Positions 55,440 to 64,000 of a stretch of DNA of 64,000 nt are shown piece after piece. The translations under genes and the position numbers were made by a program. The notes beneath the pieces are model-generated. The model did not search any database. It had not been told where the DNA came from and saw only the letters and a program-made list of their open reading frames with translations. The first letter of the stretch is position 1; each line of letters starts with the position of its first letter. The DNA comes from Pseudomonas songnenensis. GTDB taxonomy: Bacteria; Pseudomonadota; Gammaproteobacteria; Pseudomonadales; Pseudomonadaceae. The DNA lies in the NCBI RefSeq assembly GCF_003696315.1, contig NZ_RFFN01000004.1:62001-126000 (forward strand), given 5' to 3'.

Positions 55440-55632
55440 GTGTGCCTGGCTTCCTAGCAGTTCTCTGCGACAAGCATAGTCGGCGCGCAAGGCTTAAGCG
55501 ATGCCCGTTTGACGAACGGAACGGCTCAAGAATGCGATTGCTCGGGCTGTGGTTGCCTGCCATTGCCATCGCTCGCTACCGTAGCGCGGGTCAGCAACGA
55601 ACCGATGGACGCCGGACGATGGCGCAACGCAC

Positions 55633-56433
55633 ATGAGCGACAAGGATTGGGTCAGGCGCCCGTACGAACCGGGGCGGCTCGAGCGGCTGGAGGCCTATTT
55701 CGCCGGTTACGGATTCGCCCCTCACCGCCACGACACCTATGCCATCGGCTGTACGCTGGCGGGCCTGCATCGTTTCAACTACCGCAAGTGCGCGCGCCAC
55801 AGCCTGCCGGGCGACACTTTCGTGCTGCATCCGGACGAGCTGCACGACGGCGAGGCCGGCAACGAGGCAGGGTTCCGCTACCGCATCGTCTACATCGAGC
55901 CCGCCTTGTTGCAGGGCCCGCTGGGCGGCCAGCCGCTGCCTTTCATTGACGAAGGCGTATCCCGCGATCCGCGCCTGCAACGAGCCGTAGGTAGCCTGCT
56001 GCAGTGTCTGGACAGGCCACTCGAGGTGCTGGAGGAGCAGGACGCGCTATACGATCTCGCTCAGGTAATGGCTGCGATCGCCGGGACAAAGGGCCGGCGA
56101 CGCAGCGTCGATTTCCGCGCGGCCGAGCGGGCCCGGGATTACATCCACGACTTACTGACGCAGCCCATCAGTCTCGCTGAGCTGGAGCGTATCTCAGGCC
56201 GCGATCGCTGGAGCCTGTCACGGGACTTTCGGGCACTGTTCGGCACCAGCCCCTATCGCTATCTGACGCTGCGTCGGCTCGATCTGGTCCGCCGCCTGCT
56301 GCTAGGAGCAATCTCGCCCAGCGAGGCGGCGCTGATCGCCGGTTTCAACGATCAGAGCCACATGAGCCGCCAGTTCAAACAGGCCTACGGCCTGTCGCCC
56401 GGGCATTGGCTGCGGCTGATCCGCCAACCCTGA
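55633..56433 (+). CDS. AraC-family transcriptional regulator
   Basis: A 266-aa regulator with an N-terminal cupin-type AraC ligand-binding domain (residues about 25-110, FAPHRHDTYAIGCTLAG) and a C-terminal HTH_18 pair (ISLAELERISGRDRWSLSRDF, EAALIAGFNDQSHMSRQFKQ). It lies 88 nt upstream of azlCD in the same direction and divergent from the PBP gene, so it is the likely regulator of azlCD. Confidence 0.9.
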   Translation: MSDKDWVRRPYEPGRLERLEAYFAGYGFAPHRHDTYAIGCTLAGLHRFNYRKCARHSLPGDTFVLHPDELHDGEAGNEAGFRYRIVYIEPALLQGPLGGQPLPFIDEGVSRDPRLQRAVGSLLQCLDRPLEVLEEQDALYDLAQVMAAIAGTKGRRRSVDFRAAERARDYIHDLLTQPISLAELERISGRDRWSLSRDFRALFGTSPYRYLTLRRLDLVRRLLLGAISPSEAALIAGFNDQSHMSRQFKQAYGLSPGHWLRLIRQP

Positions 56434-56521
56434 GCCACATCGCCTGCACGATCGTGCAAGACGCTTCCACGCGGCGCGGCCGAGACTGGACGAAACAGGC
56501 TTGTGCAGCGGGGTTTCAGGT

Positions 56522-57247
56522 GTGACAGGGGCAATTGAGGATTTCGATCGACTGCAGGGGCGCCGTGCGGCGAGTCTGGCTGCCTATAGACGTGCAATGC
56601 CGGCCGCGCTTTCGGTCATGCCGGTGGGCATGCTGTTCGGCATATTGGCGGCGCGTTCCGATTGGTCGTGGTGGGAGGTGCTGCTGGTGGGTTTGCTCGG
56701 CTTTACCGGCAGTGGTCAGTTTGCCGCTTTGCCGCTCAGCGAGGGCGGTGCAGGCTTTCTCACCCTCCTGCTGGTCACGGCCTCGATCAACAGCCGCTAC
56801 GTGCCCATGGCGCTCACCACGGTAGACCGCCTGCCGGAACGAGCGCTGGATCGCGCCTGCTGCGCGCACATGCTCGGCGACGAGGCGTACGCCAGCGAGC
56901 GCGACGACGATGGGCCCGGCGTGGTGCTGCGCGTGCGCCTGATGATTTTCCTCGCCTGGGTGCTGACCGGCGTGCTGGGCGCGTGGCTGAGCCAAGCGCT
57001 ACCTGCAGCCTGGCTCGGCGACGATCTGAATCTCGCCTTCCCGGCGAGTGCAGTGTTGCTGTACCTGGCGGTGTCGCAGCTCAGGAGCCGGATCGGTTCA
57101 TTGCAGCACGATCGGCAGGTTGCATTGATGCGAATCGCGTTCGTTGCAGCAGGGGCAGGCGGGCTGATTCTGCTGCTCGGGCCGGTGTATTTCTGGGTCC
57201 CCGGTGTGCTGCTGGCGACCTGGCTGCTGGGCAGGAGCCGGCCATGA
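56522..57247 (+). CDS. azlC: AzlC-family branched-chain amino acid exporter, large subunit
   Basis: About 241 aa of polytopic membrane protein matching AzlC. The family core YRRAMPAALSVMPVGMLFGILA is followed by LVGLLGFTGSGQFAALPL and ASINSRYVPMALTT, with DEAYA in the cytosolic loop. With AzlD it forms a two-component exporter of branched-chain amino acids or analogues. The start is uncertain: GTG at 56522 is proposed, with TTG at 56501 possible. It overlaps azlD by 4 nt (ATGA). Confidence 0.9.
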   Translation: MTGAIEDFDRLQGRRAASLAAYRRAMPAALSVMPVGMLFGILAARSDWSWWEVLLVGLLGFTGSGQFAALPLSEGGAGFLTLLLVTASINSRYVPMALTTVDRLPERALDRACCAHMLGDEAYASERDDDGPGVVLRVRLMIFLAWVLTGVLGAWLSQALPAAWLGDDLNLAFPASAVLLYLAVSQLRSRIGSLQHDRQVALMRIAFVAAGAGGLILLLGPVYFWVPGVLLATWLLGRSRP

Positions 57248-57555
57248 ACGATGCAGCCCTGGCCGCCCTTGCGGCGCTTTCCACTACCAGCGTGCTGGTG
57301 CGCATCGTGCCCGCCTTCGTTCGCCTATCGTTGAGCGAACGGGGGCTGCACCTGGTCGGGCAGGTGATGCCGATGGCGGTTTTCATCAATCTCGCCGTTT
57401 ATGTCGTCTACAGCGAGATCGGCCGCTCACCCCTGGCGGGCGGGCTGGCGCTGATGATCGTCGCGGTGCTGGCCTTGAAGGGTCGCATCGGGTTGATGGG
57501 CAGCACGCTGCTGGCGGCTGCCATCTACTATCTGCTGGGTAGCTACCTGCCCTGA
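57244..57555 (+). CDS. azlD: AzlD-family branched-chain amino acid exporter, small subunit
   Basis: A 103-aa membrane protein with about four helices (RIVPAFVRLSLSERGLHLVGQ, then MPMAVFINLAVYVVY, GLALMIVAVLALK, LLAAAIYYLLG). It is the small partner of AzlC and is translationally coupled to it. It ends only 5 nt before the stop of the convergent SH3-domain gene. Confidence 0.92.
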   Translation: MNDAALAALAALSTTSVLVRIVPAFVRLSLSERGLHLVGQVMPMAVFINLAVYVVYSEIGRSPLAGGLALMIVAVLALKGRIGLMGSTLLAAAIYYLLGSYLP

Positions 57556-57560
57556 GCGTC

Positions 57561-58235
57561 TCAGAACCAGCGATCGTTGCGTTTGCGACCACGGGTCAGC
57601 GTTGGCAGGATCAGGCCCACCAGCAGCCCGGCGCCGGCGATGCTGCCGCCGTAGACCATGTATTGCATCAGCACTTGCTTGTTCTCGTCGCCCAGGCGCG
57701 CCTGGGTGGCGCGCAGCTCCGAGCGGGCTTCGGTCAGTTCGGTTTCGAGGGCGACGCGGCGCGCGTCCAGCTCGTCGATCAGCGCTTTGCGCGAATCCAG
57801 GGTTTCCTGCATCCCTTGCACGCGTACCTTCCAGCTGTCGTCGATAGTCTTGAGTTCTTCACTCAGTTCGGCGACCTGCTGTTCGAGCTGCGGCAGGCGT
57901 TCGGCCTGGCCGGGTACTTCCTGCAGTTCCTTGCTGGGAATCCAGACGTTGCTGCCGGATTCCGAGCGTACCTGGCTGTAATCGCCCTGGGTGCTGATCA
58001 ACTCGACCTTCTGTCCCGAGGTCAAGGTGCCGACGATGCGGTAGCCATCGGTAGGGCCGCTGCGCACGAAGGTATTCAGGCTGTCGCTGACCCAGCGGGT
58101 GTTGCTGGAGGGTTCCTGAGCATTTACCGGGCCTGCCATGAGCAAGGCGCCAAACACGCCGGCGCCGATGAGCTGGCGCGACCTGGAACGAGCGAGACGG
58201 GAGAGCAAGGCAGAAAGATGAAGAGATATGGACAT
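57561..58235 (-). CDS. TIGR04211-type SH3 domain protein
   Basis: A 224-aa envelope protein. It has a signal peptide (about residues 1-39, ending GPVNAQ), a bacterial SH3 domain (WVSDSLNTFVRSGPTDGYRI, GSNVWIPSKEL; about 48-105), a long coiled coil (about 110-190, with many Leu/Glu/Gln/Arg heptads) and a C-terminal membrane helix with a basic end (GLLVGLILPTLTRGRKRND). The architecture is conserved among gammaproteobacteria and the function is unknown; SH3 domains of this kind often bind peptidoglycan. Confidence 0.9.
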   Translation of the reverse strand: MSISLHLSALLSRLARSRSRQLIGAGVFGALLMAGPVNAQEPSSNTRWVSDSLNTFVRSGPTDGYRIVGTLTSGQKVELISTQGDYSQVRSESGSNVWIPSKELQEVPGQAERLPQLEQQVAELSEELKTIDDSWKVRVQGMQETLDSRKALIDELDARRVALETELTEARSELRATQARLGDENKQVLMQYMVYGGSIAGAGLLVGLILPTLTRGRKRNDRWF

Positions 58236-58725
58236 GAAAAGTTCGCGTTATTGGAAGAACGATAAGCCCATGGGTGAGGGCGGTGGGTCGGCGGTATCCG
58301 GTGGATGATTGGCGGATACCCGACGGCGGGTACGGGCGGGCGAACCCGCTGGCCGCAACGACGAGCCCAGCGTGCAAACGGCACGAAAAGCATGGCGCTC
58401 CATAGCGGCGCATCAGCTGACTGACAGTCTTGCCGGGGGAAAGTTCAGGGTGGGCTGCGCGTGACAACAGGGGCTCATCGCTGGCAAGCGATGCCCACCG
58501 TGACGCGGCGAAAAGCTGTGAGGCAGGCAGCATGTGCTAGGCAACCGGTGTCTGGCTTGCAGGCCCGAGGCAACCCGCTGTGCCTCGGCTGGCGCTGGCG
58601 CAAGTGCAAAATCTCGACAATTCTGCTCTGATTGCCGGCACATTACGTCAAGGGTATGGGTCCACTCCTACTCAAAACGTCGGAAGAGGGAAGCGGCTCT
58701 GGAAAACCTTACTCGAGAGGAGCTG
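58236..58725. other. Divergent intergenic region (490 bp)
   Basis: I see no credible gene between the SH3-domain gene and the hybrid kinase gene. The region contains a 7-bp inverted repeat, GGTATCC (58293-58299) / GGATACC (58314-58320), and the promoters of both flanking genes. The frame of the kinase is open through part of it, but that sequence looks non-coding (CSDCRHITSRVW type). Confidence 0.5.
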
Positions 58726-61191
58726 ATGGCGGAGGTGGTGCGCCTGCGCGCAGCGCTGGTTGACCGCTCCACGGAAGACACCCAGGTTCGTTATCGACTG
58801 GCCACCAACGTCACCAGTGATGCGGTCTGGGATTGGGACCTCGATGCCGATCGGGTGCTTTGGAACGATGCGCTGGAACAGGCGTACGGCCATTCGCTTG
58901 CGCATGTCGACAGCTCCGGGCAGTGGTGGCTGGATCATATTCACCCCGCGGATCGTGAGCGCATCCAGCGGTCGATTCATGCCGTGATCGACAGCGACGG
59001 CACCACCTGGACCGACGAGTATCGTTTTCGGCGTGTGGATGGCTCCTACGCGGACATCCTTGATCGCGGGCATGTGATCCGCACCGCGCAGGGTCGGGCG
59101 GTGCGGATGATCGGTGCGATGCTCGATCTGACGCGCGTTCGGGCCGCCGAGGCGGCGCTGCGTCAGAGCGAGGAGCGCTTCAGCGCCATTCTGGAAACCA
59201 TCGAAGCAGCCTTCGCGATCGTGCAGGTCAAGTTCGACGCCGATGATCGCCCCGTCGATTATCGGTTCGTCGAGGTCAACCCGGCGTTCGAGCGCCAGGC
59301 CGGCGTGGACCTGCGGGGCAAGTGGGTAACCGAGTACGCGCCGGATCTGGAACAGTTCTGGTTCGACACCTATGGTCACGTTGCCAAAACCGGCGAGCCG
59401 GCGAACTTCGAGAGTTTCGCGTTGGCCTTCGAGCGCTGGTTCGATGTGCGGGCGGTTCGTGTCGGGGACCCCGCCGACCGAAGAATCGCCATTCTGTTCA
59501 ACGACGTCACCCAGCGCCGCGACGCGGAAAATCGCCTGCGCATCAGCGAGGCGCTGGCGCGCGAAAACATCCAGCGCGTTCAGTTGGCGTTGGCCGCCGG
59601 CGCGATCATTGGCACCTGGAACTGGGACCTGCCGTCCAACCAGTTCACGGTGGACGACGGCTTCGCCCGCGCCTTCGGTCTCGATCCGACCCTCGGCCGT
59701 GAGGGGCTGAAGCTCGAGCAGATCATCGCAACGGTGCATCCCGAGGACAGGGAAGGTCTGATCGCTGCCATCGACGAAGTCATCGCCCGGGGCGGTGCTT
59801 ACGCCCATCAATACAGGGTCCGTCGCGCCGATGGCCGGTACTACTGGATCGAGGCGAACGGTCGCGTCGACCACGCCCCGGACGGCACCGCGCTGAGTTT
59901 TCCCGGCGTATTGATCGATGTGGAGGACCGTCGCTCCATCGAAGCCGAGCGGGACCGCGCGACGGCGGCATTGCGCGCGCTCAACGAGACGCTGGAGCAA
60001 CGTGTCGCCGAGCGCACGGCAGAGCTTATCCAGGCCGAGGAGAAGCTGCGCCAGTCGCAGAAAATGGAAGCGGTCGGCCAGCTGACCGGCGGCCTGGCGC
60101 ACGACTTCAATAACCTGCTGGCGGGCATCAGCGGTGCGCTTGAATTGATGAGCATGAGGATTGCCCAGGGCCGGTTCAACGACATCGACAAGTACATGCT
60201 GTCGGCTCAGGGCGCGGCAAAGCGCGCTGCGGCGCTGACCCACCGCCTGCTCGCATTCTCTCGCCGGCAGACGCTCGATCCGCGCCCGGTCGACGTCAAC
60301 CTGCTGGTGGAAGGCATGGCCGAGCTGATTCAACGCACGGTCGGGCCGAGCATTCGGCTGGAAACCATCAGCGTGCCGGATCTGTGGCCTGCATCGGTGG
60401 ACCCCAGTCAGCTGGAAAACGCCATTCTCAACCTCTGCATCAACTCTCGCGATGCGATGCCGGACGGTGGTCGCATCACCATCGAGACGGCCAACCAGTG
60501 CCTGGACCCGGATGCGGCGCATGCAAATGATCTGCCGGCTGGCGAATACCTGTCGTTGACTGTCACCGATACAGGCACAGGGATGACGCCCGGTGTTATT
60601 GCCAAGGCATTCGATCCGTTCTTCACCACCAAGCCGATCGGAGAGGGCACCGGTCTCGGCCTGTCGATGATCTACGGCTTTGCCAAGCAGTCCGGCGGCC
60701 AGGTGCGTATCAGCTCGGAGGTCGGCCGAGGCACGTCGATGTGCATTTATCTGCCACGCCATCTGGGTGAGACGGGCATTGGCGTTGTGGCGCCGGCGCA
60801 GGCAGCTGCGGCACTGACCGGCTCCTGCGGGACGATCCTGATCGTCGATGACGAACCCACGGTGCGCCTGCTGCTGATGGATGTGCTCGGGGACCTGGGC
60901 TATACGCTGATCGAGGCTTCAGACAGCGTCGCCGGCCTGAAACTGCTGCAGTCGGATGTGAGCATCGACCTGCTGATCACCGATGTCGGCCTGCCTGGCG
61001 GAATGAACGGACGGCAGATGGCCGATGCCGGCCGGGAAGTCCGTCCCGGGCTGAAGACGCTGTTCATCACTGGCTATGCGGAAAGCGCGGCGCTGGGCAA
61101 CAGTTCGCTGGGCGTCGGAATGCAGGTGCTGACCAAGCCGTTCTCGATCGACGTTCTTGCCGCTCGGGTGCTTGAACTGTTGCGGGGCTAG
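58726..61191 (+). CDS. Hybrid sensor histidine kinase with multiple PAS domains
   Basis: An 821-aa cytosolic kinase with no membrane helix. Three PAS/PAC modules occupy residues about 20-145, 150-270 and 285-420. A coiled linker (AALRALNETLEQRVAERTAELIQ) precedes the kinase core with phosphoacceptor His459 in GGLAHDFNNLLAGISG. The N/G boxes (CINSRDAMPDGG, TDTGTGM, GEGTGLGLSMIYG) follow, and a C-terminal receiver domain has Asp753 (LITDVGLPGG). The ATG at 58726 follows GAGAGGAG. There is no adjacent response regulator with an output domain, so the partner is elsewhere. Confidence 0.9.
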   Translation: MAEVVRLRAALVDRSTEDTQVRYRLATNVTSDAVWDWDLDADRVLWNDALEQAYGHSLAHVDSSGQWWLDHIHPADRERIQRSIHAVIDSDGTTWTDEYRFRRVDGSYADILDRGHVIRTAQGRAVRMIGAMLDLTRVRAAEAALRQSEERFSAILETIEAAFAIVQVKFDADDRPVDYRFVEVNPAFERQAGVDLRGKWVTEYAPDLEQFWFDTYGHVAKTGEPANFESFALAFERWFDVRAVRVGDPADRRIAILFNDVTQRRDAENRLRISEALARENIQRVQLALAAGAIIGTWNWDLPSNQFTVDDGFARAFGLDPTLGREGLKLEQIIATVHPEDREGLIAAIDEVIARGGAYAHQYRVRRADGRYYWIEANGRVDHAPDGTALSFPGVLIDVEDRRSIEAERDRATAALRALNETLEQRVAERTAELIQAEEKLRQSQKMEAVGQLTGGLAHDFNNLLAGISGALELMSMRIAQGRFNDIDKYMLSAQGAAKRAAALTHRLLAFSRRQTLDPRPVDVNLLVEGMAELIQRTVGPSIRLETISVPDLWPASVDPSQLENAILNLCINSRDAMPDGGRITIETANQCLDPDAAHANDLPAGEYLSLTVTDTGTGMTPGVIAKAFDPFFTTKPIGEGTGLGLSMIYGFAKQSGGQVRISSEVGRGTSMCIYLPRHLGETGIGVVAPAQAAAALTGSCGTILIVDDEPTVRLLLMDVLGDLGYTLIEASDSVAGLKLLQSDVSIDLLITDVGLPGGMNGRQMADAGREVRPGLKTLFITGYAESAALGNSSLGVGMQVLTKPFSIDVLAARVLELLRG

Positions 61192-61321
61192 GGCTTTGGA
61201 GCAGGACTTCGCAGCCCGGTTGCCGGTTGAACAAACGAATGAATAGGCATAGCCTCCCGCTCCTGTTCGCGGACCGCCGGCCGGTTCGCTTCCATTTCTC
61301 GGATCTGTTGGCGCGGGTCGA

Positions 61322-62650
61322 ATGAAATCATTGCTGCACCCAGGCAGGACCGTTGCTCTCGTTTTTCTGTTCGCCATCCTCTGTGGCACAGCGCTGCTCT
61401 CATTACCCATTGCCCACGCCAGTGGCGAGACCGGCCCGTTGCTCGCGGCCTTCTTCACCGCCGTCTCGGCGGTCTGCGTCACCGGTCTGGTGGTGGTCGA
61501 TACGGGCACCTACTGGTCGACCTTCGGCCAGGTCGTGATCATGGCGCTGTTCCAGCTCGGTGGCTTCGGCATGATGACCCTGGCGACGCTGCTGGGCTTG
61601 CTGGTCAACCGATCGTTCCGCTTGCGTGCCAAGCTGGTCGCGCAGGCCGAGTCCCATGTGCTGGGGCTGGGTGATATCAGCAGCGTGGCGAAACTGGTGC
61701 TGGTCGTCACGCTGGTGATGGAGCTGGTGGTCATGCTGTTGCTGACCCTGCGCCTGCATCTGTCGTACGGCCTTGGCTGGGGCGAGGCCGCCTGGAGCGG
61801 CCTGTTCCATGCCGTATCGGCGTTCAACAACGCCGGTTTCTCCATCCACGGCGACGGCCTTGTGCGCTACGCCACCGATGGCTTCATCCTGCTGCCGGTC
61901 ATGAGCGCCATCATCATCGGCGGCATCGGCTTTCCCGTTCTCAACGATCTGCGCCGGCGGTGGTCGGACCCGCGTCACTGGTCGCTGCACACCAAACTGA
62001 CGCTGTCGGGGACGGCAGTGCTGCTGGTGGGCGGCTTCATGGCGGTGCTGCTGTTCGAGTGGTCCAATCCGGGCACGCTCGGTCCCATGGCCTGGGCCGA
62101 CAAGCTTCTTTCGGCGGCCTTCGTTTCGGTATCGGCGCGTACGGCCGGCTTCAATGCGATCGATATCGGCGCGCTGACCCATGAAAGCTGGGCGTTGCAC
62201 TATTTTCTGATGTTCATCGGCGGCGGCAGCGCCGGTACTGCCGGTGGAGTGAAGGTCGGAACCGTCGCCATCCTGGCGCTGCTGGTGATCGCCGAGATCC
62301 GCGGCAGGGCCGATAGCGAGGCATTCGGTCGCCGGGTCGGCAGTTCGGCCCAGCGCCAGGCGATCACCGTGCTGGTGCTGGGGAGCGCCATGGTCGTACT
62401 CGGCACACTGGTCATCCTGCGCGATACCGACATCCCTACCGATCAGGTGATCTTCGAAGTCATCTCCGCGTTCGGCACCGTCGGTCTGTCCACCGGTATC
62501 ACCGCCGATCTGCCGGAGACCAGCCAGCTGATGCTGACGTTGCTCATGTACGTCGGCCGGGTCGGCACCATCACCCTGGCCGCCTCGCTCGCGCTGGGCG
62601 AGCACCGCATGCCTTACCGCTATCCGGAGGAACACCCAATTGTTGGCTAA
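61322..62650 (+). CDS. ktrB: TrkH/KtrB-family potassium uptake membrane subunit
   Basis: A 442-aa membrane protein with four pore-loop repeats and their filter regions: SAVCVTGLVV (residues about 46-55), SAFNNAGFSI, SARTAGFNAI and SAFGTVGLSTG. The length is that of KtrB rather than the longer TrkH. It ends with an overlap into the regulatory subunit gene. It probably performs sodium-coupled or constitutive K+ uptake. Confidence 0.92.
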   Translation: MKSLLHPGRTVALVFLFAILCGTALLSLPIAHASGETGPLLAAFFTAVSAVCVTGLVVVDTGTYWSTFGQVVIMALFQLGGFGMMTLATLLGLLVNRSFRLRAKLVAQAESHVLGLGDISSVAKLVLVVTLVMELVVMLLLTLRLHLSYGLGWGEAAWSGLFHAVSAFNNAGFSIHGDGLVRYATDGFILLPVMSAIIIGGIGFPVLNDLRRRWSDPRHWSLHTKLTLSGTAVLLVGGFMAVLLFEWSNPGTLGPMAWADKLLSAAFVSVSARTAGFNAIDIGALTHESWALHYFLMFIGGGSAGTAGGVKVGTVAILALLVIAEIRGRADSEAFGRRVGSSAQRQAITVLVLGSAMVVLGTLVILRDTDIPTDQVIFEVISAFGTVGLSTGITADLPETSQLMLTLLMYVGRVGTITLAASLALGEHRMPYRYPEEHPIVG

Positions 62651-63344
62651 ATTGTTGTTTTCAGAGCAATTTTCGTTCTCCAAGGGCGACAGTGTGGTGG
62701 TCATCGGACTGGGGCGGTTCGGCAGCTCGGTGGCGCGCTCACTGACGCGCCTTGGCCATGACGTGATGGGTATCGATCAGGCCGCCGAGCCCGTGCATGC
62801 CTGGGCCGATCTGCTGACACATGCGGTACAGGCCGATTCCACCAATGTCATGGCCTTGCGTCAGCTCGGCGTTGCCGATTTCGCCCACGCCATCGTCGGC
62901 ATTGGGTCCGACATGGCAGCGAGCCTGATGACCATCATGGCGCTCACGGAGCTCGGCATCAAAGACATCTGGGTCAAGGCGCTGACCTCAGAGCACGGGC
63001 AGATAGCGCTGCGTATCGGCGCGCACCATGTGGTTTATCCCGAGGCTGACATGGGCGAGCGCGTCGCGCACCTGATCACCGGGCGGATGATGGACTTCAT
63101 CGAGTTCGACGACGGCTTCGCCATCGCCAAGATCCATGCGCCTGAGCGCATCCACAACAGCACCCTCGCTGCCGCCGGGGTGCGCGAGAAGTTCGGCGTG
63201 ACCGTCGTCGGCCTCAAGCGGGCCAACCAGGATTTCCAGCACGCGACGCCCAGCACCCAGGTGCTGCCCGGCGATCTGCTGATCGTCTCGGGGCCGACCC
63301 ATGACATCCAGCGTTTCGCCGGCCAGGGGCGCAAGGGAAGCTGA
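62640..63344 (+). CDS. ktrA: TrkA/KtrA-family potassium uptake regulatory subunit
   Basis: A 234-aa cytosolic protein. An RCK N-domain with the nucleotide-binding motif VVIGLGRFGSSVARSL (residues about 19-34) and acidic D in MGIDQ are followed by an RCK C-domain (about 145-230, LKRANQDFQHATPSTQVLPGDLLIVSG). The start seems to be TTG at 62640, with GGAGG at 62626-62630 spaced 9 nt; no ATG is near. It overlaps ktrB by 11 nt. It gates KtrB in response to nucleotides. Confidence 0.91.
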   Translation: MLAKLLFSEQFSFSKGDSVVVIGLGRFGSSVARSLTRLGHDVMGIDQAAEPVHAWADLLTHAVQADSTNVMALRQLGVADFAHAIVGIGSDMAASLMTIMALTELGIKDIWVKALTSEHGQIALRIGAHHVVYPEADMGERVAHLITGRMMDFIEFDDGFAIAKIHAPERIHNSTLAAAGVREKFGVTVVGLKRANQDFQHATPSTQVLPGDLLIVSGPTHDIQRFAGQGRKGS

Positions 63345-63461
63345 GCTGGTCTCCGTTAGTGCGGCGGTCCGGAGGCGACTACGCTTCTCGGGCGGTCGAG
63401 CCACGGCCGTGCGCCCGCTACCCCTGCGCGGCGCTTTCAGCACTGACGGAGGAGACACAAG

Positions 63462-63851
63462 GTGAACTCGTTAACCGGTGGCTGCCTGTGCGGCAACGTG
63501 CGCATCGTGACGGCGGGGCAGCCCTATCGAGTCGGCGTCTGTCACTGCCTGGACTGTCGTAAGCATCACGGCGCGCTGTTCTACGCCGCTGCGGTGTTCC
63601 CGCAGGACGCGATAACCATCGAGGGCGAGACGGCCGAATACGCCGGACGGCATTTCTGTCCGCGCTGTGGCTCATCGGTTTTTTCCCGCCTCGCCGATGA
63701 AATCGAGGTGCATCTCGGCGCACTGGATGCACCCGACCAACTGACGCCGACCTACGAATGCTGGACCGTGCGCCGCGAAGCCTGGCTGCCCCAGTTTCCG
63801 CTCAACCGGCGCTACCCCCACGACCGCGACGATTCCAGTCGCTTCGAGTGA
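63462..63851 (+). CDS. GFA-family zinc-binding protein
   Basis: A 129-aa protein of the GFA (glutathione-dependent formaldehyde-activating-like) family. Zinc ligands are visible: GGCLCGNVRI (Cys 8 and 10), CHCLDCRKHHG (about 27-37) and FCPRCGSSVFS (about 65-75). It starts with GTG at 63462, with GGAGGAGAC just upstream. The family is mostly of unknown function despite its name. Confidence 0.9.
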   Translation: MNSLTGGCLCGNVRIVTAGQPYRVGVCHCLDCRKHHGALFYAAAVFPQDAITIEGETAEYAGRHFCPRCGSSVFSRLADEIEVHLGALDAPDQLTPTYECWTVRREAWLPQFPLNRRYPHDRDDSSRFE

Positions 63852-63854
63852 CCT

Positions 63855-64000
63855 TCATTGCCCGCTGGCGATCAGCTGCTGCTCTGTTTTCTGGGTGTTC
63901 GGCAGCACGCGGATCGCGATGAACTTGGAGGTTGGCGTATGGCTGCGCGCACCGAAGCTTTCCAGCGGCACCAGCGGGTTGGTTTCCGGGTAGTAGGCGG
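63855..64000 (-). CDS. FdhF/YdeP-like molybdopterin oxidoreductase, C-terminal end only
   Basis: Only the last 47 residues are in the window, read on the minus strand: AYYPETNPLVPLESFGARS, then HTPTSKFIAIRVLPN, ending IASGQ before TGA at 63855-63857. The YYPE-N-L-PL-S pattern is the C-terminal end of the molybdopterin-binding domain in the YdeP/FdhF-like oxidoreductase family. The rest lies beyond the right edge. The family assignment is from this short stretch only. Confidence 0.7.
   Translation of the reverse strand, partial: AYYPETNPLVPLESFGARSHTPTSKFIAIRVLPNTQKTEQQLIASGQ

Noticed and set aside
58293..58320. 7-bp inverted repeat GGTATCC/GGATACC in the leader before the hybrid kinase.
   Set aside because: It is short and isolated, with no promoter elements placed around it. 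It is noted as a possible operator only.
58672..60762. A 696-codon minus-strand frame opposite the hybrid kinase.
   Set aside because: Shadow of the PAS/kinase coding frame. It has no recognisable motifs and no ribosome-binding context.

Overview
The window is about 64 kb of GC-rich gammaproteobacterial chromosome. It looks like a Pseudomonas of the stutzeri group (Stutzerimonas). The evidence is the fabAB/gpsA/sixA, selD-mnmH, kdpFABCDE and moxR-DUF58-tgpA gene neighbourhoods, the codon bias, and a CbrAB/RpoN-type catabolite-repression small RNA. I see no rRNA, tRNA, insertion sequence, prophage or CRISPR array. It reads as ordinary chromosome with dense operons.

Layout. 1-11.5 kb is housekeeping: fabB (cut by the window edge) and fabA on the minus strand, then gpsA, a DUF4389 membrane protein, sixA, a hotdog thioesterase, two alpha/beta hydrolases, a DUF4892 protein, an AI-2E-family permease, a patatin-like phospholipase, selD-mnmH and a small lipoprotein. 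11.5-19.2 kb carries a P-type cation ATPase, the MoxR/DUF58/transglutaminase operon and a TesB-like thioesterase. 19.2-23.2 kb (minus) is a sulfur/redox operon: a thiol-redox domain fused to a CcdA-like membrane domain, an octaheme tetrathionate-reductase-family cytochrome c, a cytochrome b and a periplasmic rhodanese.

24.6-39.9 kb is a branched-chain and short-chain acyl-CoA catabolic island. The plus-strand arm has an AraC regulator, a type-II 3-hydroxyacyl-CoA dehydrogenase, a thiolase, an acyl-CoA dehydrogenase, an acyl-CoA ligase and an alpha-methylacyl-CoA racemase. The minus-strand arm is the valine pathway (mmsA, enoyl-CoA hydratase, mmsB, 3-hydroxyisobutyryl-CoA hydrolase, acyl-CoA dehydrogenase) with a divergent LysR gene. 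Between the arms, at about 32.65-33.18 kb, there is no protein gene but what I read as a CrcZ/CrcY-type small RNA. It has paired GTTAC/GTAAC half-sites (CbrB-like), a near-consensus sigma-54 promoter, at least five A-rich AAnAAnAA Hfq/Crc-binding motifs separated by hairpins, and a strong intrinsic terminator. The same A-rich motif lies just upstream of the start codons of six genes on both arms and of a small membrane ORF. The island therefore seems to hold both the targets of Hfq/Crc repression and a sponge RNA that relieves it.

40-48.4 kb holds a DUF2892 protein and the complete kdpFABCDE potassium system, with a recognisable KdpE-box upstream of kdpF. 48.4-63.9 kb carries an alpha-glucan phosphorylase, an endonuclease/exonuclease/phosphatase-family membrane protein, a large bifunctional penicillin-binding protein with an atypical glycosyltransferase motif, an AraC regulator with azlCD, an SH3-domain protein, a PAS hybrid histidine kinase, a second potassium uptake pair (KtrB/KtrA type) and a GFA-family protein. 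At the right edge is the C-terminal end of an FdhF/YdeP-like oxidoreductase.

All functional calls rest on motif and family recognition by eye. Start codons were chosen from ribosome-binding sites and expected N-termini. Regulatory sites are pattern matches without experimental support.
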